Positions 53,810 through 62,947 are shown, counted from the stretch's first letter. The stretch is 64,000 nucleotides of DNA from Anaerolineaceae bacterium (GCA_002699125.1 PABI01000050.1:17435-81434); one strand, 5' to 3'. The notes: generated from the sequence alone by a model not told the origin. A program made the numbers and translations.

Positions 53810-55981
53810 ATGATTACACCTGACAAAACAGTACGAACGACTTGTCCCTACTGTGGGGTAGGTTGCCAGCTCCATTTACAAGTGAAAGATGATTACATTT
53901 ATGCTGTCGAGGCCCCCTTTGATGCCGCGCCCAACTACGGCATGTTGTGCGTCAAGGGGCGCTTTGGTACCGATTATGTCAAGCATCCCGGCCGGGTAAA
54001 AACGCCGCTCATCCGCGCCAATCGTGAGGAAGGACGCAGCGCCAGGCCGGTGTGGCGTGAAGCCACCTGGGACGAAGCGCTTGACTACGTAGCCGATGAG
54101 CTGACGCGTATCGTCAAAGAACATGGTGGTGATGCCATTGCCAGTTACGCCAGCGCCAAAGCGACCAACGAAGATAATTACATCTTCCAAAAAGTGATGC
54201 GCGCCCTGATTGGCACCAATAACGTCGATCACTGCGCCCGGCTGTGCCATGCCGGTTCCGTCACCGGCTTGCAGCTTTCCATCGGTTCCAGCGCCATGTC
54301 TAACTCCATTGCCGAGATGGAAAATTTGGAAGCGTTTATTGTGACCGGCTCCAACACCACCGAAACGCACCCGGTTATTTCTAACTTTCTCAAGAAAGCG
54401 GTGCGCCAAAATGGGGCGAAGTTGATTGTGATTGATCCGCGCCGCATTGAGATGACCGACTTTTCCACCCTCTGGCTGCGCCAAAATCCGGGCACCGATG
54501 TGGCCGTTTTCCAGGCTATGGCTCATGTCGTCGTGAAGGAAAAACTATACGACGAGGAATTTATCGCCCAGCGCACCGAAGGATTTAGTGACTATCTGGA
54601 ATCGCTGGAAGAGTTCACGCCGGAATGGGCTGAATCGGTCAGCGGCGTGCCTGCCGACGACATTCGCCAGGCGGCACGCATCTATGCCAAAGCCAATCGT
54701 GCCTCCATCTATTGGGGCATGGGCATCAGCCAAAGCACCCACGGCACCGACAACACCCTCTCGTTGGTGAATCTGGCACTGATGTGCGGCCACGTGGGCA
54801 AATCGGGCACGGGGCTGAATCCGCTGCGCGGCCAAAATAACGTGCAGGGCTGCTCCGACAGTGGCGGCTTACCTAACGTGTTCACGGCGTACCAAAACGT
54901 GGCCGATCCACAGATTAAGGCGAAATTTGAGCAGTTTTGGGGCACGGAACTGAATCCAGCGCCGGGCCTGACGGCCACGGAGATGGTGACGGGCGCTTTG
55001 CATGGCGATGTGCGCGGTATGTTTGTTTTGGGCGAGAACCCAATGATGAGTGAGCCGAACCAGGACCATACGCGCCATTCGCTGGAACAGCTGGAGTTTA
55101 TGGTGTGCCAGGACATCTTCATTAACGAGACGGGCGAGATGGCCGACGTGATTTTGCCGGCAACCAGCTTTGCTGAGAAGGACGGCACGTTTACCAACAC
55201 AGATCGGCGGGTGCAGCGCTGCCGCACGGCCGTTCCCCCCGTAGGCAATTCGCGACCAGACTGGGACATCCTGTGTGATCTTGGCCAACGCATCGAGCAG
55301 CGGCTGGGATTGACCCTGGCCAATGGCTTCAACTACGAGCATCCGCGTGACATTTGGGAGGAGATGCGCCAGGTCACGCCAGATTTCTGGGGTATTGATT
55401 ACGACCGCATTGATCGGGAAGGAGGCGTGCACTGGCCCTGTCCCAGCTTCGAACATCCCGGCACACCTTTTCTCTTTGCTGAGGGCTTCCCGCGTGGCCG
55501 GGGCAAATTCTGGGAAGTTGAGTACGGTACGCGCTCCGAGCAGCCCGACGAAGAATATCCGTTTAACCTGAGCACAGGAAGGGTACTCTACCACTGGAGC
55601 GGCAGTACGATGACGGGGCGCTCGTCGCTGGAAAATGTGTACCCGGAAGCGACCTGTGAGATGCATCCTGAGGATGCCCAAGCCATGGGATTGGAGACTG
55701 GCGATTGGGTCAAAGTTTCATCTCGTCGCGGAGAAATTACGCTGCGCTTGCTGGTGACGGAACGGTCGCTGCCCAAGACGATTTTTATTCCGTTCCACTT
55801 TGCTGAGGCGGCGGCAAATTTACTGACGCTGGATCGGGTGGATGATCGGGCCAAGATACCGGATTACAAGAATACGGCCGTAACCATCCAAAAAACAATC
55901 GCTCCCGAAGGTTGGGACGAAGGCTACGAAAAACCGCTGTTCGACCGCGGCGCAATCAAGGACCCGGTGCAAATTCATTAA
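53810..55981 (+). CDS. Formate dehydrogenase-like molybdopterin oxidoreductase (Cys type)
   Basis: The 723-residue protein has one N-terminal 4Fe-4S site (C12, C15, C19, C47) and no added ferredoxin domain, like FdhF. The active-site segment reads NNVDHCARLCHAGSV, with Cys146 where FdhF has selenocysteine, followed by His147. The molybdopterin domain (LRGQNNVQGCSDSGGLPNVF) and C-terminal domain (LSTGRVLYHWSGSTMTGRS) are complete. No Tat signal is present, so it is cytoplasmic. No FdhB, hydrogenase or accessory gene is beside it, so its electron partner is unknown. ATG follows TTGGAGGCATTCTA. Confidence 0.88.
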   Translation: MITPDKTVRTTCPYCGVGCQLHLQVKDDYIYAVEAPFDAAPNYGMLCVKGRFGTDYVKHPGRVKTPLIRANREEGRSARPVWREATWDEALDYVADELTRIVKEHGGDAIASYASAKATNEDNYIFQKVMRALIGTNNVDHCARLCHAGSVTGLQLSIGSSAMSNSIAEMENLEAFIVTGSNTTETHPVISNFLKKAVRQNGAKLIVIDPRRIEMTDFSTLWLRQNPGTDVAVFQAMAHVVVKEKLYDEEFIAQRTEGFSDYLESLEEFTPEWAESVSGVPADDIRQAARIYAKANRASIYWGMGISQSTHGTDNTLSLVNLALMCGHVGKSGTGLNPLRGQNNVQGCSDSGGLPNVFTAYQNVADPQIKAKFEQFWGTELNPAPGLTATEMVTGALHGDVRGMFVLGENPMMSEPNQDHTRHSLEQLEFMVCQDIFINETGEMADVILPATSFAEKDGTFTNTDRRVQRCRTAVPPVGNSRPDWDILCDLGQRIEQRLGLTLANGFNYEHPRDIWEEMRQVTPDFWGIDYDRIDREGGVHWPCPSFEHPGTPFLFAEGFPRGRGKFWEVEYGTRSEQPDEEYPFNLSTGRVLYHWSGSTMTGRSSLENVYPEATCEMHPEDAQAMGLETGDWVKVSSRRGEITLRLLVTERSLPKTIFIPFHFAEAAANLLTLDRVDDRAKIPDYKNTAVTIQKTIAPEGWDEGYEKPLFDRGAIKDPVQIH

Positions 55982-55990
55982 GATGCCTGG

Positions 55991-57577
55991 ATGATGAACA
56001 ACGCAACCCAAACACACATCATGAACAAGCCAAAAAAACACACCAGATGGATTTTGGGGCTTTTGTTCATCTACCTAATCTTCTTAGTTTGGGGCATACA
56101 AAACAATCTGCCATATCTGGCAGAAGTTGATGAACCGGCATTTGTAGGTCCAGCCCTGAGGGTTGCCAGTTCAGGCAGCCTCAACCCTGGCTGGTTTGGT
56201 CAGCCTGGTTCTACTACCATTTACCCCATGGCCATCCTCTTCCACACCTGGTTTGCTTTGGTTGAGGGTGGCTTTTTGCTGCAGAGTAACCCCGAACTGA
56301 TGGCGCATTTCAACCAGAACTTTGCCATCTACTATTATTTAGGCCGCCTGGTATCTATTGCCTATGCCCTGCTAACGCTGCCCCTTGTTTATTGGCTTGG
56401 TCGACGAGCTTTCCGACCGATAACAGGGTTGGTCGGTGGCGGTTTGCTTATCTTTTACCCTTATCTACTTTATCATGCCCAAATGACCCGGCCAGACAGC
56501 GCCACCCTTTTTTATGTGGCCCTGTCTTTATGGTTGATGCTGCGCGTTTTTGACAAACCGACGCTTTCTCGGCATTTGTGGGTTGGCCTGGCTGTTGGTC
56601 TTAGCATCAGTACTAAATATGTTTTGGCGGCATTAGGGCCTGTATATTTCCTTATTTGTGTGAAGCATGTCTGGCAAAGTAGGAAAACGCCGCGGCTCAG
56701 AGCTGAAATAGCCAAAAGCATGGCGGGTTTGTTCATGGTTTTGGCGGGTTTCGCTTTGTCTACGCCCTACTTTTTGCTGGATTTTGAAACTGCTTTGGAC
56801 AATGTGCTCATTGAAGCCCGGAGCGAGCATCTTGGCGCAGATGGTCTATCCAAACCAGGGAATTTTTGGTTTTACCTGACGACAGCTTTACCGACAATTA
56901 TGGGTTGGCCCCAGGTGGTTCTGGCCTATTTGGCTATTGGTGTGGCGGTATGGCGACGAAAACAGGCGCAGTTGATTCTCATAACTTTTTTGCTTGTTTA
57001 TCTGATTGGTATAAGTATTTCGCCGCTGCACTGGGTGCGCTGGGCATTGCAGATTTTGCCCGTTCTGGTGCTGTTCGCGGCAGAAGGTATCAGGAAGGTG
57101 GCTGATCTTGTAGTAAGGGTAGGGGTGAAACGGCCGCAGCTATACCCTCACCTTTTTATTACCCTGCTTCTGTTCGTTTCTGCTCAACAAATTTATGACA
57201 CAATTTTGCACGACGTCAGGCAGGCCAATCCCAGTACGCGCGTTTTGGCTCGGGAATGGCTGATAGACAACGCGCAACCCGGTAGCAAAATTGGACAAGA
57301 ATGGTATACCGCTCCTTTAGGTGGTACTTCTTTTGAAGTTGTGGATACCTGGGCTTTGGGGCAAGATCGCGTGCTTGCCAATTATTATGATGAAGGCTAC
57401 GATTTTCTGGTAGCGAGCAGCGGTATGTATAGCCGTTTTTATGCAGATCCGGAACGCAGTCCAAACCAGGTACAGTTTTATGAGTCGTTGGGTGAAACAG
57501 CTAAGCTTGTGCAAGAAATCACACCGTCAACTACAAGAGGCGGACCAATCATAAAAATTTACCAGCTTTCTCAATAA
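55991..57577 (+). CDS. PMT/ArnT-like membrane glycosyltransferase
   Basis: The 528-residue protein has about 10-11 helices. In the first extracytoplasmic loop, YLAEVDEPAFVGPALRVASSG supplies the Asp-Glu of GT-C enzymes of the family 39 type. Further landmarks are YYLGRLVSIAYALLTLPLVYWLGRRAF and MTRPDSATLFYVALSLWLMLRV. The C-terminal 120 residues are outside the membrane. It probably moves a sugar from a lipid carrier to an exported acceptor. The ATG at 55991 is used; 56021 is possible. It lies nine bases after the formate dehydrogenase gene and contains no ACGGCCGT octamer. Confidence 0.75.
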   Translation: MMNNATQTHIMNKPKKHTRWILGLLFIYLIFLVWGIQNNLPYLAEVDEPAFVGPALRVASSGSLNPGWFGQPGSTTIYPMAILFHTWFALVEGGFLLQSNPELMAHFNQNFAIYYYLGRLVSIAYALLTLPLVYWLGRRAFRPITGLVGGGLLIFYPYLLYHAQMTRPDSATLFYVALSLWLMLRVFDKPTLSRHLWVGLAVGLSISTKYVLAALGPVYFLICVKHVWQSRKTPRLRAEIAKSMAGLFMVLAGFALSTPYFLLDFETALDNVLIEARSEHLGADGLSKPGNFWFYLTTALPTIMGWPQVVLAYLAIGVAVWRRKQAQLILITFLLVYLIGISISPLHWVRWALQILPVLVLFAAEGIRKVADLVVRVGVKRPQLYPHLFITLLLFVSAQQIYDTILHDVRQANPSTRVLAREWLIDNAQPGSKIGQEWYTAPLGGTSFEVVDTWALGQDRVLANYYDEGYDFLVASSGMYSRFYADPERSPNQVQFYESLGETAKLVQEITPSTTRGGPIIKIYQLSQ

Positions 57578-57622
57578 ACGTGAGTTTTGACTCGCACAAG
57601 GTTCCCAAAAAAGGATTTAAAA

Positions 57623-58414
57623 ATGGAGCTTGGACTACAAGATAAAGTGATCATGGTGGCGGCCGCCAGCAAAGGGCTGGGCTACGGCATTGCCCAGGCA
57701 GTGGCCCAGGAAGGTGCCCGTGTGTCGATTGGCAGCCGCACTCAGGCCGATATTTTGGCTGCGGCTGAAACATTGCACAATGAAACCGGCGCAGAAACAT
57801 TGGGTAGTGTGCTAGATGCACGTGACGCGGCTTCAATTAACAGTTGGGTGGAGGCCACAGTAGCCAAATTTGGCGGTGTGGATGGGCTGGTAGTGAATGC
57901 CGGTGGGCCGCCGGCCGGCGGCTTTGATGATTTTGACGACGCCGCCTGACAAGCTTCTTTTGAATTGACGCTGTTGAGCAGCGTGCGCATGATTCGGGCT
58001 GTGCTGCCCCATTTGCGGGCGCGGGGCGGTGGTTCGATTTTGGCCGTTACCTCTTCCTCGGTGAAGGAGCCGATTGATATCTTGCTATTGTCCAACGTGA
58101 TGCGTTCTGGCGTGGTGAGCCTGCTCAAGAGCCTGTCGCGGGAGCTGGCCCCGGAGCAAATTCGGGTGAACAATCTGGTGCCGGGGCGCATTTTGACTGA
58201 CCGGGTAAAGTCGCTGGATACACTTGGGGCCAAAAATGCCGGGCTCAGTGTTGCCGAGCAGCGAGCGATGCAAGAGCAGAAAATTCCCTGGGGTCGATAT
58301 GGCACCATTGAGGAATTTGGTCGTGCCGGCGCGTTTTTGCTGTCTGATGCGGCCAGCTACATTACGGGTGAGACGCTGATTGTGGATGGTGGATCGATGA
58401 AAACAGTGTGGTAA
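57623..58414 (+). pseudogene. SDR family oxidoreductase interrupted by an in-frame TGA
   Basis: The two parts, 57623-57946 and 57950-58414, lie in the same frame and together make a normal 263-residue SDR. They are separated by one TGA at codon 109, where homologues have Trp (FDDFDDAA-stop-QASFELTLLSSVRM). The N-terminal nucleotide site ASKGLGYG and NAGGPPAGG are present. The usual Tyr-x3-Lys is absent; the region reads SSSVKEPIDILLLSNVMRS, as in a known SDR subgroup. TGA is used as a normal stop elsewhere in the window, so recoding is unlikely. It is a nonsense mutation or a sequencing error. ATG follows AAAAGGATTTAAAA. Confidence 0.8.
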
Positions 58415-58448
58415 TTGTGAATTGTGAACTTTGAATAGTGAATTGTGA

Positions 58449-59243
58449 ATGGCAGAGGTGGCGGTGGTGAGTGAGATTGCTGTAAGTCAGGATGGGGCGG
58501 TGTTGATGGTGGCGTTGAATCGGCCGGAGGTGCATAATGCGCTGACGCCGACAATGATTAAGGAATTAACGGCCGTCTTCCAAGCCATCCCTGAAGATGT
58601 GCGCGTGGTGGTGTTGACGGGAAACGGCCGTTCGTTTTGTGCTGGAGCCGATTTAAGCTTCATGCGTGCCGCTGCCGACTACACCTTTGCCGAAAATGTG
58701 CAGGATGGCGAAGCGATTTTTGACCTTATGCTGATGGTGGACCAATGTCCCCGGCCGGTGATTGGCCGAGTGAATGGGGCGGCGATTGGCGGCGGCGTGG
58801 GGTTGGTGAGCTGCTGCGACATCGTGGTGGCGGTGGAGCGGGCCAAGTTTGGCTTTAGCGAAGCGCGGCTGGGCATTGTGCCGGCTGTCATTTCGCCATT
58901 TGTGCTGGGCAAGATTGGGGCCAATAATGCGCGTGAGCTGTTCCTCACGGGGGAGCGATTTGATGCCGAATATGCCCGGCGCATTGGCTTGGTCAATAAT
59001 GTGGTGGCGGAAGCGGAGTTGGATACGGCCGTCAACGAACGCGTTGCCCAGCTGCTGCAAGCCGCACCGGGCGCACAGGCGGCTGCCAAAGAACTGATTC
59101 GCCAGGTGAGCCATCAGCCCAAGGAAGATATGCGTGCCTATACCGCCAACCTCATCGCCCGGCTGCGCGACAGCGACGAGGGGCGCGAAGGCATGTCTGC
59201 TTTTTTACAGAAACGTAAGCCGTGGTGGCAGGAAACGCAATGA
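58449..59243 (+). CDS. Enoyl-CoA hydratase/isomerase (methylglutaconyl-CoA hydratase-like)
   Basis: The 264-residue protein has the crotonase fold: LNRPEVHNALTPTMIKEL, the oxyanion segment GNGRSFCAGADLSFMR and GRVNGAAIGGGVGLVSCCDIVV, and FGFSEARLGIVPAVIS. Glu in SEARLG is at a catalytic position. The ADLxFM and GxVPA pattern resembles LiuC-type methylglutaconyl-CoA hydratases of leucine breakdown. Its start overlaps a short repeated GTGAATTGTGAA tract. It ends on the start codon of the AAC(3)-like gene. Confidence 0.88.
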   Translation: MAEVAVVSEIAVSQDGAVLMVALNRPEVHNALTPTMIKELTAVFQAIPEDVRVVVLTGNGRSFCAGADLSFMRAAADYTFAENVQDGEAIFDLMLMVDQCPRPVIGRVNGAAIGGGVGLVSCCDIVVAVERAKFGFSEARLGIVPAVISPFVLGKIGANNARELFLTGERFDAEYARRIGLVNNVVAEAELDTAVNERVAQLLQAAPGAQAAAKELIRQVSHQPKEDMRAYTANLIARLRDSDEGREGMSAFLQKRKPWWQETQ

Positions 59244-60058
59244 CAGAAACGGCCGTTGTGCAAAACTCGCCACAACCATTCACCAAAACATTACTGAAGG
59301 AACAGCTGCAAGCATTGGGGTTACGGGCTGGCATGATCGTGCTGGTCCATTCCAGCCTGAGCAAAATTGGCTATGTTCCAGGAGGGCCTGTTTCTGTTAT
59401 TCAAGCCTTGCAAGAAGTATTAACTGAGACGGGCACGTTAGTGATGCCCACCCATACCAGCGACTATTCCGACCCTGCTTTGTGGCAAAATCCGCCGGTG
59501 CCGGAGGCGTGGCAAGCAATCGTGCGCGAGGAGATGCCGGCATTTGACCCGCAGCGCACGCCCACGCGAGAAATGGGCGTAATTCCTGAGCTGTTTCGCA
59601 CCTGGCCCGGCGTTTTGCGCAGCAGCCATCCTGACGTTTCGTTTGCCGCCTGGGGGCGTCACGCAGCGACCATCACGGCCAATCACGTCCTTGAATATGG
59701 CCTGGGCGAAGGATCGCCGCTGGCGCGTGTGTATGATTTGGCTGGACACGTGCTGCTTTTGGGCGTGGGGCACGGCAACAACACGTCGTTTCATTTGGCT
59801 GAGATTCGTGCCGGCATTGGAAAAGTGATGCGGCAAGGGGCACCTATCTGGCAAAACGGCCGTCGCGTCTGGCAGTGGTACGAGGAGCTGGATTACGATG
59901 ATGATCGTTTTGTTGAGCTTGGCGCAGCTTTAGAAAGGGCTCATCCCGTGCAAATTGGCAAGGTAGGGCTGGCCGAGTGTCGGTTGTTCTCACAGAAAAC
60001 GGCCGTCGATTTTGCTACCGACTGGCTGCGCCAGCAGCCAACCACCACCGATTCTTGA
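59240..60058 (+). CDS. AAC(3)-family aminoglycoside N-acetyltransferase-like protein
   Basis: A 272-residue protein with VLVHSSLSKIGYVPGG, TLVMPTHTSDYSDP, MGVIPELFRTWPGVLRSSHPDVSFAAWG and the acetyl-CoA/active site region LLLGVGHGNNTSFHLAE. These are the successive motifs of the AAC(3) (Antibiotic_NAT) family. Members acetylate aminoglycosides or other amino compounds with acetyl-CoA; chromosomal ones often have unknown natural substrates. The ATG overlaps the hydratase stop (ATGA). Confidence 0.88.
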   Translation: MTETAVVQNSPQPFTKTLLKEQLQALGLRAGMIVLVHSSLSKIGYVPGGPVSVIQALQEVLTETGTLVMPTHTSDYSDPALWQNPPVPEAWQAIVREEMPAFDPQRTPTREMGVIPELFRTWPGVLRSSHPDVSFAAWGRHAATITANHVLEYGLGEGSPLARVYDLAGHVLLLGVGHGNNTSFHLAEIRAGIGKVMRQGAPIWQNGRRVWQWYEELDYDDDRFVELGAALERAHPVQIGKVGLAECRLFSQKTAVDFATDWLRQQPTTTDS

Positions 60059-60214
60059 TGCCTGTTCTTTACGGTGAGATGAATCGTTACAAATTTCCCT
60101 TACATTGCGAAACATATCCAAAACTATTTGCAAACAAAGGTGTCATTTACTTATCGTGGGCGAAATTATAGCCTGCTGCCGTAGAAAGTATGTTGCACCA
60201 GTAGGAGTTGATAG

Positions 60215-60727
60215 ATGAAATATGTTCCGCCAATTATTGCCTTGCTGGCCCTGTTATTTGTGAGCGCTTTGCCCCAGCGCAGTGTGCAGGGAGCTTCTGA
60301 TGAAGTAAGCGCGCTGCCAGAAAAGCCAGATGCGCCGCTGGCAGTGACTTCAACACCAACCCCCCTACCACAGCCAACCGATGAACCTGCTGGGACTGCT
60401 ACGCCGGAGCCGCCGCGAATCCCGGGGCGTGCCTGCTTGCGCATCAATTTTGAGGTTAGCGGCGATGTGGCCCAGGTTGGGACGTATGAAGTTGCAGAGG
60501 TAAGCGGCCGTTCGCTGGCCAGTTGGGATGCGCAAGATGGTTGGCAAGACAGTGGCTGGATTTACGACCTGGAAATTTCGTATGACGCCGTGTATGTCAA
60601 TGTTTTTTACCATCCGGCTGATGGATCAGATTCGATAACGATGGCGATCTTCAACCCGGCACCAGACACGGAGTATGGTTGGGTGGCCCGGGGGATGTGC
60701 CATGCGGTGGAGGTGGGCTGGCCGTAG
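60215..60727 (+). CDS. Secreted hypothetical protein
   Basis: The 170-residue product has a clear signal peptide (IIALLALLFVSALPQRSVQGAS) with a cleavage-like site, then a Pro/Thr-rich linker (TPTPLPQPTDEPAGTATPEPP). A compact domain with two widely spaced Cys follows (ACLRINFEVSGD and RGMCHAVEVGWP), perhaps disulfide-linked. It has no recognised family. The ATG lacks a strong ribosome site (AGTAGGAGTTGATAG is adjacent and probably serves). Confidence 0.6.
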   Translation: MKYVPPIIALLALLFVSALPQRSVQGASDEVSALPEKPDAPLAVTSTPTPLPQPTDEPAGTATPEPPRIPGRACLRINFEVSGDVAQVGTYEVAEVSGRSLASWDAQDGWQDSGWIYDLEISYDAVYVNVFYHPADGSDSITMAIFNPAPDTEYGWVARGMCHAVEVGWP

Positions 60728-60832
60728 GTCAGTGAACAACGACCCGCAGGTCGGTAGTCAGTGATTTTCACGCTCCCGCTGGTTTATGGTACAGTTGGCG
60801 CTCATCCATAAATTTGCGGGAGTTTTGTTTGT

Positions 60833-62341
60833 ATGTTTCAAAAAGTGTTGATTGCTAATCGAGGTGAAATTGCCCGGCGGCTGATTTTGGCCTGCCATGA
60901 GTTGGGGGTTACGGCCGTTGCCATCCATTCCGACGCTGATGAAGACGCACCCTGGGTAAAGCTGGCCGATGAACGGTACGGGCTGCCCGGCGTCAGCGCC
61001 ACCGACACGTATCTCAACCAGACCGCCATTTTAGACATCGCCACAAACTGTGGCGCCGAGGCAATCCATCCTGGTTATGGCTTTTTGAGCGAAAATGCAG
61101 CCTTTGCCGCTGCTTGCGCCGAGCGGGGTGTTGTGTTTATTGGCCCCAACCCGGAAGCGATTGAGCTGATGGGCAGCAAGGCCAAGTCGCGCGAGCTGGC
61201 GCAGCAGGCAGGCGTGCCCATCGTGCCTGGCGTGGATGGCGCGGGAATGGAAGTGGCAGAATTGCAAACGGCCGTCTCCCACATCGACTATCCCATCCTC
61301 ATCAAAGCCAGTGCGGGCGGAGGGGGCAAAGGGATGCGTGTTGTTTGGTCCGATGAGGAGTTTGCCGGGGCGGTGCAGGCGGCGCGCAGCGAAGCGCAAA
61401 ACTCCTTTGGCGACAGCCATATTCTGGTTGAGAAATATTTCACCGAAATTCACCACGTGGAAATCCAGGTGCTGGGCGACCAGCAGGGCAAGGTGCTGCA
61501 CCTGTTTGAGCGTGAATGCTCTATCCAGCGGCGGCATCAAAAGATCATTGAAGAAACGCCGGCTCCGGTAATTCAGGATGATGATTTGCGGCAGCGCATG
61601 GCGGCTGCGGCCGTTTCATTGGCGCGGGCGGTGGGCTACAGCAGTGCCGGCACGGTGGAGTTTATCGTGGATGGTGCCGGGAACTTTTACTTTTTGGAGA
61701 TGAACACCCGGCTTCAGGTGGAGCATCCGATCACGGAGCTGGTGACGGGGATCGATATTGCCGCCTGGCAAATTCGCATTGCTGCCGGGGAGCCGCTGCC
61801 GTTTAGCCAGGACGAGATTCAGCAGCGCGGCCACGCTATCGAATGCCGGGTTTATGCCGAGGACCCGGCGCAAAACTTCTTGCCGTCGATTGGGCAGATT
61901 ACGCGGTACGAACGGCCGTCTGGCCCCGGTATTCGCGTGGATGATGGCATTGTGGTGGGCACGGCCGTTTCGCCTTACTACGATCCGATGCTGGCCAAAG
62001 TGATCACCTGGGGGCACACGCGCGATGAGGCCATAAACAAAATGGTTCATGCTTTGCAGCAAACGGTGGTGTTAGGCGTAACAACCAACATTCCCTACCT
62101 GCTCACCATTTTGCAGGAGCCAACTTTCCGCAGCGGGCATACCAGCACGAATTATCTGCAGGAAGTTCTGCCTAACTGGCAGCCGGAGCCGATGCCGGAA
62201 GACGCGTGGCTTGGTGTGGCCGTTTTTGAATTGTTACAGGGTGGGGGCAAGCCAGGGAAAATAGCCGTTACATCGGACAATGGCGCTGCTTATGATCCCT
62301 GGGGGGAAACGGCCGTTTGGCGCAATGTCAAAGTCAATTGA
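60833..62341 (+). CDS. accC: Biotin carboxylase subunit (AccC/acyl-CoA carboxylase type)
   Basis: The 502-residue protein begins FQKVLIANRGEIARRLI and shows GYGFLSENAAFAAAC, the ATP-binding GGGGKGMR, the catalytic region ECSIQRRHQKI and EMNTRLQVEHPITE. The C-terminal BC domain is complete, but there is no biotinyl (BCCP) domain, so a separate carrier is needed. It makes carboxybiotin from bicarbonate and ATP. The 50-residue tail (PNWQPEPMPEDAWLG onwards) is more like MCC/PCC alpha subunits than FAS-type AccC, fitting the hydratase and CoA-transferase nearby. Confidence 0.92.
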   Translation: MFQKVLIANRGEIARRLILACHELGVTAVAIHSDADEDAPWVKLADERYGLPGVSATDTYLNQTAILDIATNCGAEAIHPGYGFLSENAAFAAACAERGVVFIGPNPEAIELMGSKAKSRELAQQAGVPIVPGVDGAGMEVAELQTAVSHIDYPILIKASAGGGGKGMRVVWSDEEFAGAVQAARSEAQNSFGDSHILVEKYFTEIHHVEIQVLGDQQGKVLHLFERECSIQRRHQKIIEETPAPVIQDDDLRQRMAAAAVSLARAVGYSSAGTVEFIVDGAGNFYFLEMNTRLQVEHPITELVTGIDIAAWQIRIAAGEPLPFSQDEIQQRGHAIECRVYAEDPAQNFLPSIGQITRYERPSGPGIRVDDGIVVGTAVSPYYDPMLAKVITWGHTRDEAINKMVHALQQTVVLGVTTNIPYLLTILQEPTFRSGHTSTNYLQEVLPNWQPEPMPEDAWLGVAVFELLQGGGKPGKIAVTSDNGAAYDPWGETAVWRNVKVN

Positions 62342-62347
62342 TTGGGA

Positions 62348-62635
62348 TTAGGCAATTTCTAAAAAGATTGAAGGATGCTGTTCAGCAATCCGCAGCAGCG
62401 ACTTTGCCGGACCGCTGGGCTCGCGTCGTCCTTGTTCCCAATCCTGGATTGTACGCAAGCTTACACCCATTAAACCCGCAAATGCCGCTTGGGAAAGCCC
62501 CAGCTTTTTCCGAATTTCCGCAGGCAAAGATGGCTCAGAAAGTTCACGACTTTTAAGCTTTATCTTGCCTTCCTTGAACTCTTTAATCTCACGGATACCT
62601 TCTAAAATTTCTAAACCGATGTCTCGATCACTCAT
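62348..62635 (-). CDS. HTH antitoxin/regulator (HigA/NadS-like)
   Basis: A 95-residue protein with a Cro/C1-type helix-turn-helix in its second half: RKKLGLSQAAFAGLMGVSLRTIQDWEQGRREPSGPA. The N-terminal SDRDIGLEILEGIREIKEFKEGK is typical of antitoxins paired with RelE/HigB toxins. It overlaps the toxin gene by eight bases and lies downstream of it, the HigBA order. It probably neutralises the toxin and represses the pair by binding the palindrome at 62948-62966. Confidence 0.88.
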   Translation of the reverse strand: MSDRDIGLEILEGIREIKEFKEGKIKLKSRELSEPSLPAEIRKKLGLSQAAFAGLMGVSLRTIQDWEQGRREPSGPAKSLLRIAEQHPSIFLEIA

Positions 62636-62939
62636 TTTTCAATTCTTCCGCAATTTTCCTCAGAATGTGAGCCGGTATAGAATCCCGCTCACTTTTTCCA
62701 TAGACGGTCAGCAACCAAATTTCACTGTCCGTTACCTGCCAATAGTAGATTATCCGAACACCGCTACTTTTACCCTTGCCCCGGATGGCCCAGCGTAGTT
62801 TTCTAACGCCGCCCGATCCTCTGATGATTGCTCCTGCATCAGGTCGCAGCAACAGAAACTTTTGTAATCCAAGGTATTCATCATCGGACAGATATTTGCT
62901 GATAAGTTTGGTAAAGTTGGATGTTTCAATGAAAACCAT
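62628..62939 (-). CDS. RelE/HigB-like toxin
   Basis: A 103-residue protein with the order typical of the RelE/HigB superfamily (DUF1044-like): FTKLISKYLSDDEYLGLQKFLLLRPDAG, GSGGVRKLRWAIRGKGKSSGVRIIYYW and IWLLTVYGKSERDSIPAHIL. The RKLRW, GVRIIYY and Y-x-K-x-E segments hold the positively charged and aromatic residues used for ribosome-dependent mRNA cleavage. The ATG at 62939 is chosen because the earlier in-frame ATG (62957) lies within the operator palindrome. Confidence 0.85.
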   Translation of the reverse strand: MVFIETSNFTKLISKYLSDDEYLGLQKFLLLRPDAGAIIRGSGGVRKLRWAIRGKGKSSGVRIIYYWQVTDSEIWLLTVYGKSERDSIPAHILRKIAEELKNE

Positions 62940-62947
62940 GTTGAGAT

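Noticed and set aside
54869..55681. Antisense open frame of 270 codons opposite the formate dehydrogenase gene
   Set aside because: The plus-strand gene is intact across the whole stretch and the antisense product shows no domain.
57947..57949. Selenocysteine or Trp recoding at TGA
   Set aside because: Homologues have Trp, not Cys or Sec, no following hairpin of the bacterial SECIS kind was evident, and TGA serves as stop for many genes in the window.
58411..58448. GTGAATTGTGAA direct repeats as a gene start or regulatory array
   Set aside because: Only two to three short, imperfect units lie in a 34-base gap; too little to claim more than a remnant of an extragenic repeat.
59977..60171. 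Short frame between the AAC(3)-like gene and the secreted protein
   Set aside because: It overlaps the end of the acetyltransferase in another frame and has no ribosome site or recognisable content.
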